A DNA stretch of 43,517 nt from Gyrodactylus bullatarudis (GCA_012064415.1 SSNU01000026.1:1-43517), one strand, 5' to 3'; counted from the first letter of the stretch, positions 9,581 through 20,397 are shown. Notes: generated from the sequence alone by a model not told the origin. Program-made: numbers and translations.

Positions 9581-10280
9581 AATTGATCTAAATTTATTCG
9601 ACAGAAAGACATCAAAGTTTCCCATGTAACATCAAAGTTTTTTTTATGTTCAATCCAAAAGTTATTGATTTGAAGACACTAATTCCATAATATTGATATA
9701 CCAAATTTATTTTTAATTTTGATTCTCAGGCCAATAGAATTTTTCAATCAGAAATGTATTTTTCTTTTCGATTAGGGTTTTCTGCTAGATGCCATCTAGC
9801 CCCTTTTTCAGAGCTAGTTTCAAGTTAAGAATCCTGATTTAAAATTTTTTCATTCTGATTAACAAGGGCCACAGAAGTAATAGGGGGTTGGGGGTAATTA
9901 TTTTTATAATTTTCAATCTGAATTGAAATTCTTGCATTCTGATTTCAAATTTTTTCATTCTGAATTGATAATATTTCAATCTGAGTTTTAAAAAAATGAA
10001 GCTTTATACCTCAAGGGGACAATTCATGGTTTTTACAAAATTCTCAACTTTTTCATCAAGAATCGAATTTTTGGAATCCAGATCATGAGGCCTACTTTCA
10101 AAATATAAAAAAAAATAAATTTTGAAAAAATCAGGTTTTATGGAAACTGTAGCATATTTCGAATCTTGAGGTACAGTTTCCCCCCAGTTTTAGTGTATGA
10201 GAAACTAACGTTAAGTCAACAAAAGTTTATAATCTAATTATGACCCAACCCATAATAACAGTTTTGGTGTATAATAAATA
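9581..10280. repeat. Gene-free stretch with local and dispersed repeats
   Basis: Two copies of ACATCAAAGTTT lie at 9609-9640. From about 9836 to 9990 the motif (T)TTTCATTCTGATT recurs several times with changes. At 10020-10075 the segment AATTCATGGTTTTTAC..TTTTTCATCAAG..ATCGAATTTTTGG is related to the arm of the long inverted repeat at 33686-33745, so it belongs to a dispersed family. Confidence 0.55.
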
Positions 10281-10878
10281 TGTTACAGTTAATCTGGAAA
10301 CTAATGTTAGTCTAAAGACTCCCTGATAGTCTTGAGACTCTCTACATTTCTAGGGAATCTGGAAACTTGGTTTCTAAAATCCCTAGCAAGTTAGGAAATC
10401 TAGAAACTCAGAAAGTCTTAGGAATCCATAGGGAATTTAGAAATTTTTGAGAATAAAAAATTGGACTATTGATAGCTGAAAATATTGATATGCAACATTT
10501 TATAGAAACCATCATGTTCCTCTAGTATGAATTTTCAACGGGAGGAATTGAAATCATAACATTAATACTCACTTTTATTTTTGTTCTTTCATTCGGTTTT
10601 TTTTTTCATGATCCACTAATTATAATTGACAATTTTTTCGAATCAATGTAGCTAATTTTCAAGTTTCTAAATTCTCCAGGGATTCCTAAGACTCTCCGAG
10701 TTTCTAGATTCCCTAGAAATGTAGGGATTCTTAAGACTTCCTTGACTTTCTAGATTCCCTATAACAATGAATAGCTCGAGAAGGGATTCTAGATACCGAG
10801 TTTCCCTAGCTAACTAAGGAGTCTCAAGACTATCAGGGAGTCTTAAGAATAACATTGGTTTCCAGATTCACTGTAACA
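10281..10878. mobile_element. Non-autonomous TIR element, TGTTAC ends (598 bp)
   Basis: The left end TGTTACAGTTAATCTGGAAAC matches the reverse complement of the right end (TGTTACAGTGAATCTGGAAAC), and the inverted match continues with mismatches for about 60 bp, including a shared ACTCCCTGATAGTCTTGAGACTC block. Further inside, motifs of the type CTAGGGAATCT..GAAAC alternate in both orientations. Flanks are AATA on the left and TATA on the right, so a 4-bp target duplication is plausible with one change. There is no coding capacity. The TGTTAC ends resemble those of the Ginger-like element to its right. Confidence 0.75.
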
Positions 10879-11189
10879 TATACACTGTATAGACTTTAAT
10901 CATTGACCGTTTACCTATTGAAGGTGACACATTGCTTTTTCAATCAAAGTATATTTTCATTACTTTTCATGCTATGTGAACGAATTCAATAGGATGAAAA
11001 GTAAGTATTCGATCAGACCACTAAGGCCTATTGAATTCTATCGACACAAGAGGATTGGAAAAAGGGGAAAAAATAGATACTTGAGATTAAAATCGCAAAA
11101 TTATCTAGGAAACTAAAAGGTGTAGAAAATTAATTTTTTGATATTTTTTTTAAAAAGCACAGTTGATTATGATATCAAAAATCGAAAAA
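10879..11189. other. Spacer between two transposons, nothing recognised
   Basis: AT-rich, no gene. It adjoins the left TIR of the Ginger-like element, whose outermost 45 or so bases (present at the right end) are missing or unrecognisable here. Confidence 0.4.
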
Positions 11190-11448
11190 ATGTTTGACAT
11201 TGTATACACTGCGCACAAAAATGAACAATGTGTATACTCGGTGTACACATTGTCAAAAGTTTACAAATTGTTCTTAAGGTCTAATGAGCAATGTGGAAAC
11301 TTTAAATTTTTAAGAGTAAGAAATTGTATTTTGAATAATTTTATCAGGAATCTTTACTATTTATTATCACAAGCTGATTTTACTACAGAAGAATGACTCT
11401 TGAATCTGATTTTGAGATGCTCCTGTTTTTTAGTCTTAAATAAACATT
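11190..11448 (+). repeat. Ginger-like element, left TIR
   Basis: This matches the reverse complement of 13385-13638 almost throughout, from ATGTTTGA to GTCTTAAATAAACAT. The left copy holds 5 extra bases (CATTG) near its outer end. It includes GTGTATACTCGGTGTACAC-type imperfect palindromes, possible transposase-binding sites. The open frames across both TIRs are read-through and encode the same peptide for this reason. Confidence 0.92.
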
Positions 11449-11477
11449 ATTGATTCTTTAGGAAAATTTATTTGTTA

Positions 11478-13046
11478 TTACAAGCTAAACTTTTGTGGCA
11501 ATGTACATAATCTATTATTTTTTAAGCATTGACATCTGTTGTTTTGACAACCACCTTGACAATTGCATTTTAACATTCCTTGGCCATCGCAGTTTGAATT
11601 CATCCTCGATGCTGTTCTCAGAGGAATCTCTTTTTTGGGAATTTCTTCTGGACTAATAAAAAAATTGTTAAGAGAAGTGAATTGTCCCCGAGAAAAATGA
11701 CTCTGCAAAATCCCATCCTTTGTACCGATTTCATATAATCCATTCTAATCTTGACTCAATATGACTCCAACTACGTTACTTGGATCCATCTGGGAGCGAT
11801 CTATCTCAGGAATTTTTACAGCTACGTTAGTACCTACCGTACAGTTGCCAGATGTTTGACGTATCATTTTATCTGCTTTCTGTTTCATCCTGTTACTGAT
11901 ACAATTATCTAAATTTTCTCTATCGAAAAAGATTTCTTCGAGATTATCTATTGGCTTCAAGTATGCATCATTTTTGCTCTCTGAATCAGACGAATCTTAA
12001 TGATAAAAATGAATAAAATGAGTAGAACTAGAATAGAAAAAGAATTACCATCAGAACTATTTTCAGTTTGATCCTCTTCATCTTCATTATCATCCTCATG
12101 AATTCCACATTTTGAATTCATTGATTGGGTCTTTCCCTAATTTAGCCTTGTATGGAGACATTCCAAGGGTTGAATGTTCCATTGTGTTTTTCATGTACTC
12201 AACAAACTTCAAGTATTCAGACCATTTTGTCGAATTATTGTCGTATAACCATGTTCGTAAAATTCTTTTGACATCACGGTTGGCTCTCTCCACTGACCCC
12301 TGGCTCTGAGAATGCCTGGGTTTACCGTGGCAGAATTCAATTTTGGACCAAAATTTTTTAAACCCTCTAATAATTTGGTTCTTGAATTTCCTACCATTGT
12401 CCGAGTGAAGAAGATTTGGTGCACCATCATGTAAGAAAATTTTCAAAAGATGATCATATACTTCTTGGCCTGTCTTATTCTTCAATGCTCGTAAAGTGAC
12501 AAATTTCGTTAAATGATCCTGAACTACGAGAATAAATTTGTAATCACCATAAGGTTTTGACTGGTAGTCGATTAAATCTATTTGCACTCTTTCATTAAAT
12601 TTTGAAGTTAATATGGGATTTGTTACGATGCCTTTATTTCTTGCTGATTTGTTTTGTGCACAGTTCAGACAGAGGTCGAGATATATTCCGATGATTTCTC
12701 TAGAAATGTTGTAATAACATTTTTCAAGTTCCTTCTTCATTTTTACCATTCGACAATGACCAAAACTTTTATGCTTGGAATCAATTATTGAAAACAGTTC
12801 ACTATTTCGTACAAACACTTGAAGGGTTTGGGACAGATTATGTCGTATTTTGACTACTCGTTCTTGACCATCAATGATCTGAACCTCATACTTATTTGCT
12901 AATTTGTAAAGATTTTTGTCCAATTTAACCGATGATTTGGACTCTTTCACTCTTAAGATAAATGATTCATATTGTTCATCATTGAATCTTAGAGAATTTT
13001 TCGCCTTAGGGAGATTTGAAACGATAGAGTTGAATTGATTCTCCAT
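11478..13046 (-). pseudogene. Ginger-like integrase/transposase, frameshifted
   Basis: The first 316 codons (13046 to about 12099) hold an HHCC zinc site (H92, H97, C126, C129) and an integrase core with acidic triad D157 (Q-I-D-L-I-D), D216 (H-S-D-N-G) and E253 (S-V-E-R-A-N), followed by M-S-P-Y. Around 12107-12113 a one-base change in an AAAA tract shifts frame. The next frame is a run of Asp/Glu, then a likely 53-bp GT-AG intron (12048-11996), then a lysine-rich stretch and an SH3-like segment with I-P-E-I-D-R-S. One TAG near 11747 interrupts that frame, after which R-G-Q-F and a C-terminal Cys cluster (C-N-C-x3-C-x3-R-C-x-C-x6-C) follow. This Cys tail is familiar from Ginger and KRBA2-type integrases. 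The intron is inferred. Confidence 0.82.
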
Positions 13047-13384
13047 GAAAGATTTAGAATTGGAATTTCAATGAATAACTCAAGATTTTGTATGATTCTC
13101 ATTGGTTAACTTAGAATAGGTAACATTCTTATAGGTCAAAAGGACAATTTAGAAAGAAACCTCACATGTTTTGATTGTTTTGACCAATACATCTGGATAT
13201 ACCAATAGTTTTATTTGCAATAACAATAAAGATCCGATTTCAAGTAAGTCAAAGTCTTATCCACTTGAATAAACTTTTTACAAATATGCAAACGGGGGTC
13301 TCGCACATTATTGAACCATGAAAATATAATATGTTCATTTTTTCGTTCTTGAGAAGCTACTTTGTTAGTTTTGAAGTTCAAAAA

Positions 13385-13638
13385 CATGTTTATTTAAGAC
13401 TAAAAAACAGGAGCATCTCAAAATCAGATTCAAGAGTCATTCTTCTGTAGTAAAATCAGCTTGTGATAATAAATAGTAAAGATTCCTGATAAAATTATTC
13501 AAAATACAATTTCTTACTCTTAAAAATTTAAAGTTTCCACATTGCTCATTAGACCTTAAGAACAATTTGTAAACTTTTGACAATGTGTACACCGAGTATA
13601 CACATTGTTCATTTTTGTGCGCAATGTATATCAAACAT
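13385..13638 (-). repeat. Ginger-like element, right TIR (inner part)
   Basis: Inverted copy of 11190-11448. The outer part of this TIR continues after the nested hAT-like insert, from 14573 to 14601. Confidence 0.92.
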
Positions 13639-13647
13639 TGTATACAC

Positions 13648-14564
13648 TAGGGCTTTGCACTGTGTGCCAGAATTAGACATGAGGTCATTTACAACAACCT
13701 TGGTGCTTTTTTCTAGAATGATTTTTTAATTGTTGTTTAATTTACATCTAATCACTGAGTGCATATATTCAAAAATTATTTAATGCCAATGAAGCAAACT
13801 CTTTGGAGAATCCATTTTGATGAATCCTCTGGTACGTGTACATCGTAGTACGATTATCGTACACTGTACAATCATAAAAAACTTTGGCATAGAAGATTTA
13901 TTTGAGCACTAGAAGAAGAATCAATCTGAAATACAGTCAGTAAAAGAAACATAAATGAAAATGAGGTCCTTTCTATTTAGATATACCTGGCTCTTCAAAT
14001 TGAATTTTGCTGGTTAACAAATCTACAGGTCCAAGTTCCGCAATCAAAAAAATACCTTATGCCCCACCCAAAATAATTAAATTATCTTTTAATAAATAAT
14101 ATTTTTATCATGAACAAGTTTAGTCATTTATCTAATTTAAACTAATGAGAAATAGACGAAAAAGTTAAACAGGGTCTTGAATCAACATGGTTAATAACTC
14201 GATAATTATTGAGTTTCAAGGTTCAAACGAGAAAATTTTCTCACGAAAACCGATTTGGGAAAAATACAAGAATGGAAATACAATTATCCCTAAAAGTTTT
14301 AGGCTATAACTAATACAAAATAAATGATTTTTTTAAATGAATATTAGTAGGTTTTATTATTTTCCAAGTATTTTATATCATGAATAAATAAAATCGCTCA
14401 ATGAATTTTGACTTGTAGTAAAAGTCTCAGGTATATTCACAAATTTGTGAAAAAGCATTAAAATTACGTAGTCTATAAAAATCATCCGTGCAGCCTTGAT
14501 AAAATCAAAATCTTCAGTGCAGTGCACAAGGCACGGATAAAAGCTGGTTTTGTGCAAAGCCCTA
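13648..14564. mobile_element. hAT-like non-autonomous element (917 bp), nested in the Ginger TIR
   Basis: The ends are perfect 13-bp inverted repeats, TAGGGCTTTGCAC and GTGCAAAGCCCTA, of the hAT style. Both sides carry the identical 8-bp flank GTATACAC (13640-13647 and 14565-14572), the target duplication length of hAT elements. Joining the flanks gives a continuous Ginger terminus, so the insertion is younger than the Ginger copy. No transposase frame lies inside; the element is non-autonomous. Confidence 0.93.
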
Positions 14565-14601
14565 GTATACACTGTTCAAAGTGTACACATTGGTCGTAAC
14601 A

Positions 14602-15361
14602 TATATATTTTTTATGGAAAAACTATAATAGGCTATTTCAGGCTTTTAAAGAAGCAGATTATTTTCGTAGGCGCCTAAAATCTAGTTTTAGTGGACTTTT
14701 TTCGGGCCCTACTGATTAGGTTTGATAGATTTTAAAAATACATAAAAATAGAATTAAATAGGTTGGCTAAATACCTTTTTAGAGGCACCAAACATTTATC
14801 CTACTAACTGCCAGGTGAGTCAACTCAGCGGATTGAAATTGAACTCGGTACCAACATAGCCAGGCAGCGTTTTTGACTCTAGTTGAATAAGCCTCTATCC
14901 ATGTATTTAACCATATGGTCTAAGAAAGTTCTGAATCTCGGATTTTAGATCTGACCCACTTTGTTCGCCGTCAATATAGACGCGGCCGAAAAATCAAGTG
15001 TGAATCAAGGCTTTCACACGAACTGAATAGAGTCAATATAGGGTACAGCTAAAAGAGAATGTTATGCAGTTCGGAACATGAGGAAGGCATTGATTGACTC
15101 TTATCTGAACCAATACCTTTTCAGAAGGAAGAATAAAAAGAGGATCTTATCAGCAACCTTCAATGCAATTAAAGATATTTATTGTTAACTATTTTAAATA
15201 AAGATTATATTTTTACTTATTAAAATATCGTTTAACACTTAATAATGAATTCTCGAACCTACTTGTAAGTAATTACAGGATAAAATACACTAAAAAACCT
15301 GCGTTCCTAAACTGAACATCAGCCGCCAGAAATATGTCCCCTGAGTTACTGGGTTATCAAT
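14602..15361. other. Gene-free spacer
   Basis: No gene or RNA gene recognised. It is slightly less AT-rich around 14800-15110 than its surroundings, without a frame of note. Confidence 0.4.
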
Positions 15362-15777
15362 GCTATTTTTGCTATCTTTAATATGTTAATAAGCAATTTA
15401 AATTTTTTAAAAAGCATACTTTTGTCTCTTGTTTAGATTCTAAAATAATTTTGCTAATGCATTCTGCTATTTTTAGCTTCTTAATTTGCTCACCAAACAA
15501 TGTAAACAATACCAAAAATAAGAATAAAAAGCCTTTCTTTCTTATTCATGATAAAATCATTGTCTTCAAACGAAATTAAATCTCTCAGATAGCCAAATAT
15601 TAAAATTACGACCCCGTTAAACCCTGTTACTTTCTTAATTTTTGATTCAACTCAAATATTATTGGATAATTTTTAAACCAATCAAAGTAAATCATTGATT
15701 TTCATTGGTCTTAGGTTTTCATCGTATTTATGGGTACAATGTGTACAGAACCCTTGTTTCAACAAGTCTAAAATATA
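15362..15777 (+). repeat. Dispersed repeat, inverted partner at 36327-36770
   Basis: Matches the minus strand of 36327-36770 over nearly its full length. Landmarks are GCTATTTTTGCTAT..TTTAATATGTTAAT, AGCTTCTTAATTTGCTCACC, GGATAAAATCATTGTCTTCAAAC-like and CATCGTATTTATGGGTACAA..GTGTACAGAACCCTTG. The two copies lie about 21 kb apart in opposite orientation. No coding capacity. Confidence 0.9.
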
Positions 15778-15913
15778 GTTTCATCAAATATTCCATAGTA
15801 CATTTCAATAAATAAACTATTACTGAAGATGTGACTTTTAAAATGGGCAATTTATTTTATTGCTACTTTTTGCCAATTTTGAAATTCAATTTTGCCAAAT
15901 TACTGCTATTTTC

Positions 15914-15924
15914 TGACCGCCCTA
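15914..15924. repeat. Possible hAT-like terminus TGACCGCCCTA
   Basis: The same 11-mer lies at 36774-36784, at the outer edge of the partner of the 15362-15777 repeat. Read outward-in it is TAGGGCGGTCA, which has the form of a hAT end. No matching second end or target duplication was found for either copy. Confidence 0.35.
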
Positions 15925-16293
15925 GAAACTTATCATTGATAAATGTAAAAGATTCTTTTCTGCGTAAGAGAAATCAAATTACAATAAAAATTCGATTAGA
16001 TTTTATTTTCATCAACTGTAAAAAATGGAGACAATTTTCTTATCTATACGCAATGTACAAGAGAACGTACATACCATAATTTCTGTCAAGTACGCTATTC
16101 AGTCAAATAGATTATTATTACTATTAGTTACTTAATAAAGGTTTCACATAATATTTATTAATTAACTTGACTTTAACATTGTTATTCATTATTATCTCTG
16201 TTGTAATGACGAAATTAGAATAATTTCAATTTTTTATTACTAATAGTATATTCAGAGGTTAGAGCACACAATTCTTACAATTTGATTTAATAT
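15925..16293. promoter_or_regulatory. Upstream region of the Cys/Asn-rich gene
   Basis: No gene. It should hold the promoter and 5' UTR of the gene at 16294. An in-frame TAA at 16288 precedes the ATG. No core promoter motif can be named with confidence. Confidence 0.3.
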
Positions 16294-18168
16294 ATGCAGT
16301 TGGTGAACGAATGTTCTGGTCGTACTGGTCGTCTAACAATCCATTCAAGACGTTCCCCAACCTCCTTCCTCAATCGAAGTAATAATAATCTAAAGACAGC
16401 CAAAGACAGTTCAGTAATGACTGGAAGAAGTCACATTAGGAAAGCTGTCTCAGTGGATAGGAGTACATCTTCCCAGGTCAGACCTATAGAAAGGTCTGGC
16501 AAGTTCAATAATTATGAAAATGACATTTTTGTAATACCGGTGCATCGAGTAATTGCAAAGCCATCAACGCACCATTTACTACATAATCATCGTCGTGAAA
16601 GTCTGGATGGAGGAAACGATTCCGACATTCAAGCAGTCAATTATAACGAACAGAGTCGAGGGGTACGTATCCTAGATATACCCAAATTACACTTGGAAAG
16701 CATTGACGCTTCAATATCAAAGTCCCATGATGAAGATGACAAGGAAACAATACAGGCCCTTGGTGCTATGCCATATGTAAAGCCTAACCCTGAACCATCA
16801 AAGCACACAAGGAGTCATTCAAAGTCGGACATTAAAATTAATGGAACTAGCATCGACATTGAAAGTCCAGACCGAGATGGATCGAGTGGAGAATTTCTGA
16901 GGATTAACATTCAAACTTGTCCAACGTCCACGGAAAGCAGTTCTGAGGACGGTGACACACCACGATTGATAAGCCAGCAAAATCTAAAACCATCCAAACT
17001 ATTCCGGAAGAAAAATTTCCATGCAGAAGTTAAGCCTAGGGTGATTGTACCAAAACCAAAAATTCATGTTGACCGTGAGAATGTTAGAACAACCTATGCA
17101 AAGATCCCAAAGCCTCAGATGCCGATTACTTCCTCGAATACTCATCAGGTGAACAATAGCTTCTCGAATCCGTCCATAAATACGAGCATGTCGAAAGAGG
17201 CCAAGGACAAAGAACACGAAATGGTCTGTCCACATTGTAAATTTCGCTGGAACGTCAACCTTCAAAAGGAAGCCAGGAAGGATTTGGATTACTTTAAACG
17301 ACGTTTCAACGTCGATATGCCCTATGCTGCAAATAGCAACAATGCCTATAATTCCCAAATATTCTCCTATATTAATGCAGCAAAGAAGAGGGCCGAAACA
17401 GCACCGGTTATTTCTATGTCTAACAATAATAATCAGAATACGAACATGTTTATATGCCAGCATTGTCGGAGAAATGTGACCACTGATCTTTTAGCCAATT
17501 CAACCCAGCCAATTTGCAATAATCAAAATTGTCAAAATTTCCACTTGAACAAGTACAAGACAACAGATGGTCTTAATAATTTTGAGAGTATGAATCAGTA
17601 TTGCTTTCATTGCTGTGCAAATCCTACTCAAAATAGTGGAAATAATGGAAATAATACAGCTGGCTCTGTCAATAATAATACTCAACAGACGGTACAGTCT
17701 AATTTATCTTCAAGTGATGCTATCCAAGATTTGACGAATAGTTATCTTTCCAAAAATCCAATTTTTAACACAATTCCTCGCGTGTACAATAATTCAACAC
17801 TTGGCAATCCCATACCAACGACCAATCAACAACCTCAACAGCAAACAAACGTTAATAATAATGTGTCGTCAAATAATGGAAATATGAGTAATGGGACAGG
17901 GACATCAGGAACACCTGTAGTATCACAAACTGGTACTCTGAATGGGCAATCTGGAACACAACCAAATTCTTCAAGTACAACTCAAAGTTATAGCTTATTC
18001 AATCATAATTGTAAAATGTATACGCCATTTGCTGCAATAAATCCATGGAATACACTAAGATATGTAAATGATGTGACAAATGTACATGGAAACACAAATC
18101 GTTTTGTAAATACAAGCATGACAAGTTCAAATCAGTTCCCAACACCTTATTATTGGAGTCAGGTTTAA
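16294..18168 (+). CDS. Asn/Ser-rich protein with CxxC zinc-type motifs, 624 aa, function unknown
   Basis: Intronless frame with an in-frame stop just upstream of its ATG. I do not recognise the family. Residues 1-300 are Ser/Arg/Pro/Asp-rich and look disordered, with several R-S-x-S and R-R-x-S sites. Residues 312-315 form C-P-H-C, 388-391 C-Q-H-C, 408-413 C-N-N-Q-N-C, and 437-441 C-F-H-C-C. These are spaced like zinc-ribbon or zinc-finger half-sites, C388/C391/C408/C413 being the likeliest single C4 site. From about 450 to the end the sequence is Asn/Gln/Ser/Thr-rich with runs of Asn, a prion-like composition seen in RNA-binding or transcription-related proteins. No membrane segment or signal peptide. 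An RNA/DNA-binding or adaptor role is a guess from composition only. Confidence 0.75.
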   Translation: MQLVNECSGRTGRLTIHSRRSPTSFLNRSNNNLKTAKDSSVMTGRSHIRKAVSVDRSTSSQVRPIERSGKFNNYENDIFVIPVHRVIAKPSTHHLLHNHRRESLDGGNDSDIQAVNYNEQSRGVRILDIPKLHLESIDASISKSHDEDDKETIQALGAMPYVKPNPEPSKHTRSHSKSDIKINGTSIDIESPDRDGSSGEFLRINIQTCPTSTESSSEDGDTPRLISQQNLKPSKLFRKKNFHAEVKPRVIVPKPKIHVDRENVRTTYAKIPKPQMPITSSNTHQVNNSFSNPSINTSMSKEAKDKEHEMVCPHCKFRWNVNLQKEARKDLDYFKRRFNVDMPYAANSNNAYNSQIFSYINAAKKRAETAPVISMSNNNNQNTNMFICQHCRRNVTTDLLANSTQPICNNQNCQNFHLNKYKTTDGLNNFESMNQYCFHCCANPTQNSGNNGNNTAGSVNNNTQQTVQSNLSSSDAIQDLTNSYLSKNPIFNTIPRVYNNSTLGNPIPTTNQQPQQQTNVNNNVSSNNGNMSNGTGTSGTPVVSQTGTLNGQSGTQPNSSSTTQSYSLFNHNCKMYTPFAAINPWNTLRYVNDVTNVHGNTNRFVNTSMTSSNQFPTPYYWSQV

Positions 18169-18999
18169 AAAACAAACTGAATCAAATCTGTGTATGATTT
18201 TTTCTTTGTTTCGATAGATTTTGTACATATAAAAAATATTTTGAATTAAAATATTCTATATTTACTTACAAGTATATAGGTTTTTAGTTTCAAAATTTTG
18301 AGGATAATTTTTCTTAATTTTTTGACTTGTATGAGACTCTCAAGTATTTTTCAAGATGATGAGCTAGAAAATTTTTTATTTTATTTATAATGCCTCTTTT
18401 TCCCAAATGTCTGACCGATAGAAACACTATTTGAGACTAGTGTTGGATTCCAGATGTAGTAGTCTAGATTCTAGAGTCTAGATTAGACTTTAATCAATGA
18501 TTATTAGTAATCATTAGATCAAAGAATAATTATCTAATTCAAATTATAAGAATAAAACTTTTTTTAAAAAGATTAAATCTGGCTCAGGAGGCTCTCTAGC
18601 TCGGTGATTCTCTATAACACTTATAAGCCACAAGATGATTCTTTAACTTATAGTACCAGAAATTCCAGAAAATTCCTTGGTAACATCCTCCCCCTCCAAG
18701 CCAGGTTTAAACTTGTAATTAAAAACATCCCCTGCACATCCATTAAATCCTCATGTGCTTTCCTCCAAAGTCTCATTCCAGAGGATGAAGACCTGTTCAG
18801 AAATTATTTTGCTTAATTCTTTGTTTTATTTATATATTTTATATCAGATTAATAAATACATTTCTATTCTAAAAAGATTTTTTCAGAAAAAAGATTCTGA
18901 AAATTGCGCCCAAGATAAATTTAAAGATAAATTTGGAAGTATGCAAACAATTTGTTTTAGTTTTTCTATTATTCAATTCCAGAAACTTAATCATAAAAA
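18169..18999. other. Intergenic region between the Cys/Asn-rich gene and PSMD12
   Basis: No supported gene. A possible poly(A) signal AATAAA lies at 18551-18556. Around 18470-18490 TCTAGA-type palindromes cluster. An open frame at 18604-18816 has no ATG at its start and no recognisable content. The last 100 bp should contain the PSMD12 promoter. Confidence 0.4.
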
Positions 19000-20382
19000 A
19001 TGACTGACATTAATGATGATTTCATCAAAACAACAGCAGATGGGCGTCTACTAAAAATAAATGTTGATTACACAAAGAATGTTGATGAGCTCCTGAAGAT
19101 CACTGAAGGTCTAACAAAAGAAAAAAATATTGATCAAGCTGTGGAAGAAATTCTCGCTCTAGAGAAGAAGACGCGATTAGAATCTGATGCAATTCAAACT
19201 GGTAGACTTTTAGAGGAACTCATTCGTGTCTTGGCTTGTGCTAAAGACTGGCCCCGTCTCAATGCTAACCTCATTCTCATGACAAAAAAGCGTGGTCAGC
19301 TAAAACAGGCTGTTGTCAAGATGGTCCAGAAAGCCTCAAAACTTTTGGACGAAGAAAATCTTACGCGCCAAGAGCAAATGGAATTAATCCGTACTCTTAG
19401 GGTTGTCACTGAAGGCAAGATTTATGTAGAATTGGAAAGGGCTCGTTTTACCCTGAGATTGGCCAAAATGTTGGAAGAGGAAACGGGAAAAATTGATGAA
19501 GCTGTTACAATCCTACTCGATATTCAAGTAGAAACTTTAGGCTCTATGAAAAAGGATGAAAAGTTTTCTTTCATTCTGGAGCAAATGCGCATGTGTCTTG
19601 CTAAGGGAGATTATGTCCAAACTCAAATTCTCAGTGAGAAAATTTCAAAGAAAATCTTTGAAAATGCTGATAAAGATCCCGTGATCGATCAACTTAAACT
19701 TAGATATTACAAGTTGATGCTAGAAATGGAAACACATTCAGAAAATTATCTAAACATTAGCAAAAACTGTTGGGAAATGTTCTGCATTGACAATACAGAG
19801 ATTAATGAAACAATGAAGTTGGATATACTTAAACAGGTTGTTCTATTCCTAATCTTGGCTCCATTCTCTCATGAAAAGCATGATTTGTTGTTCAGAAGGA
19901 AGGAAAATCGTACCCTGGAAAAGATTCCCATTTACTCTGAGCTATTGGACTTGTTTACGATTAAAGAAATTATAGACTTTAATGATTTTAATGCGAAATA
20001 TCTCGGAGAACTAGAGAAACAGGCAACTACAAGCTTAGTGGCAAGGATAATTTCAGAAAAACTCAAGGAAACCTTGAGATCACGCATTATTGAGCACAAT
20101 ATTCGAATAATTGCAGGATATTACACTCAGATTAGATTCAAAAGAATGGCTGAACTTATAAAACAGTCAGAAGAAGTAACCGAGGAATATCTGTCAAAAT
20201 TGGTTATTGACAAAATTGTAATAGCAAAGATTGATCGTCTTGACTCAATCGTTCATTTCACACCAAAATTGCAACCTGTAGATGTACTTAATGCTTGGGG
20301 TGACAACATTACAACCGTTATCAATCTTATCAGCAAAACGACTCATCTCATCAACAAGGAAAGGATGATTCATGCTGTTTAA
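19000..20382 (+). CDS. PSMD12: 26S proteasome non-ATPase regulatory subunit 12 (Rpn5)
   Basis: Rpn5 is a PCI-domain scaffold subunit of the lid of the 19S regulatory particle, helping to assemble the lid and position the Rpn11 deubiquitinase. The protein is 460 residues, against about 456 in human. It is helical repeats through residues 1-320, then a PCI domain to about residue 445, including R-I-I-A-G-Y-Y-T-Q-I and E-Y-L-S-K-L-V-I-D-K-I-V-x-A-K-I-D-R-L-D, both characteristic of Rpn5. A TAA in frame 6 bp upstream fixes the start at ATG 19000. The gene has no intron. A poly(A) signal follows 15 bp after the stop. Nothing looks damaged. Related PCI proteins (COP9 CSN4) are less similar in the features I can see. 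Confidence 0.95.
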   Translation: MTDINDDFIKTTADGRLLKINVDYTKNVDELLKITEGLTKEKNIDQAVEEILALEKKTRLESDAIQTGRLLEELIRVLACAKDWPRLNANLILMTKKRGQLKQAVVKMVQKASKLLDEENLTRQEQMELIRTLRVVTEGKIYVELERARFTLRLAKMLEEETGKIDEAVTILLDIQVETLGSMKKDEKFSFILEQMRMCLAKGDYVQTQILSEKISKKIFENADKDPVIDQLKLRYYKLMLEMETHSENYLNISKNCWEMFCIDNTEINETMKLDILKQVVLFLILAPFSHEKHDLLFRRKENRTLEKIPIYSELLDLFTIKEIIDFNDFNAKYLGELEKQATTSLVARIISEKLKETLRSRIIEHNIRIIAGYYTQIRFKRMAELIKQSEEVTEEYLSKLVIDKIVIAKIDRLDSIVHFTPKLQPVDVLNAWGDNITTVINLISKTTHLINKERMIHAV

Positions 20383-20397
20383 AAATAATTTCTACTT

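Larger units (their letters stand above)
11190..14601 (-). mobile_element. Ginger-like integrase DNA transposon (broken)
   Basis: Long terminal inverted repeats (11190-11448 and 13385-13638) flank a gene for a retrovirus/gypsy-type integrase. An integrase gene without reverse transcriptase, bounded by TIRs, is the definition of Ginger transposons. The right terminus, after removing the hAT-like insert at 13648-14564 and one 8-bp duplication, ends at 14601 as TGTTACGACCAATGTGTACAC read inward, followed by TATA. Ginger1 ends are TGTNR with 4-bp target duplications, which agrees. The left outer end is lost, so no matching duplication can be shown there. The coding region carries a frameshift and a stop, so this copy is dead. 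Confidence 0.78.

Noticed and set aside
11163..11396. 77-codon frame with a near-identical partner at 13634-13437
   Set aside because: Both read through the terminal inverted repeats of the Ginger-like element; the identity reflects the TIR, not a gene family.
16999..17463. 154-codon minus-strand frame
   Set aside because: Antisense shadow of the Cys/Asn-rich gene, which has coherent composition and motifs on the plus strand.
18604..18816. 70-codon frame upstream of PSMD12
   Set aside because: No ATG at its start, no recognisable domain, and PSMD12 has its own in-frame upstream stop, so it is not an extra exon.
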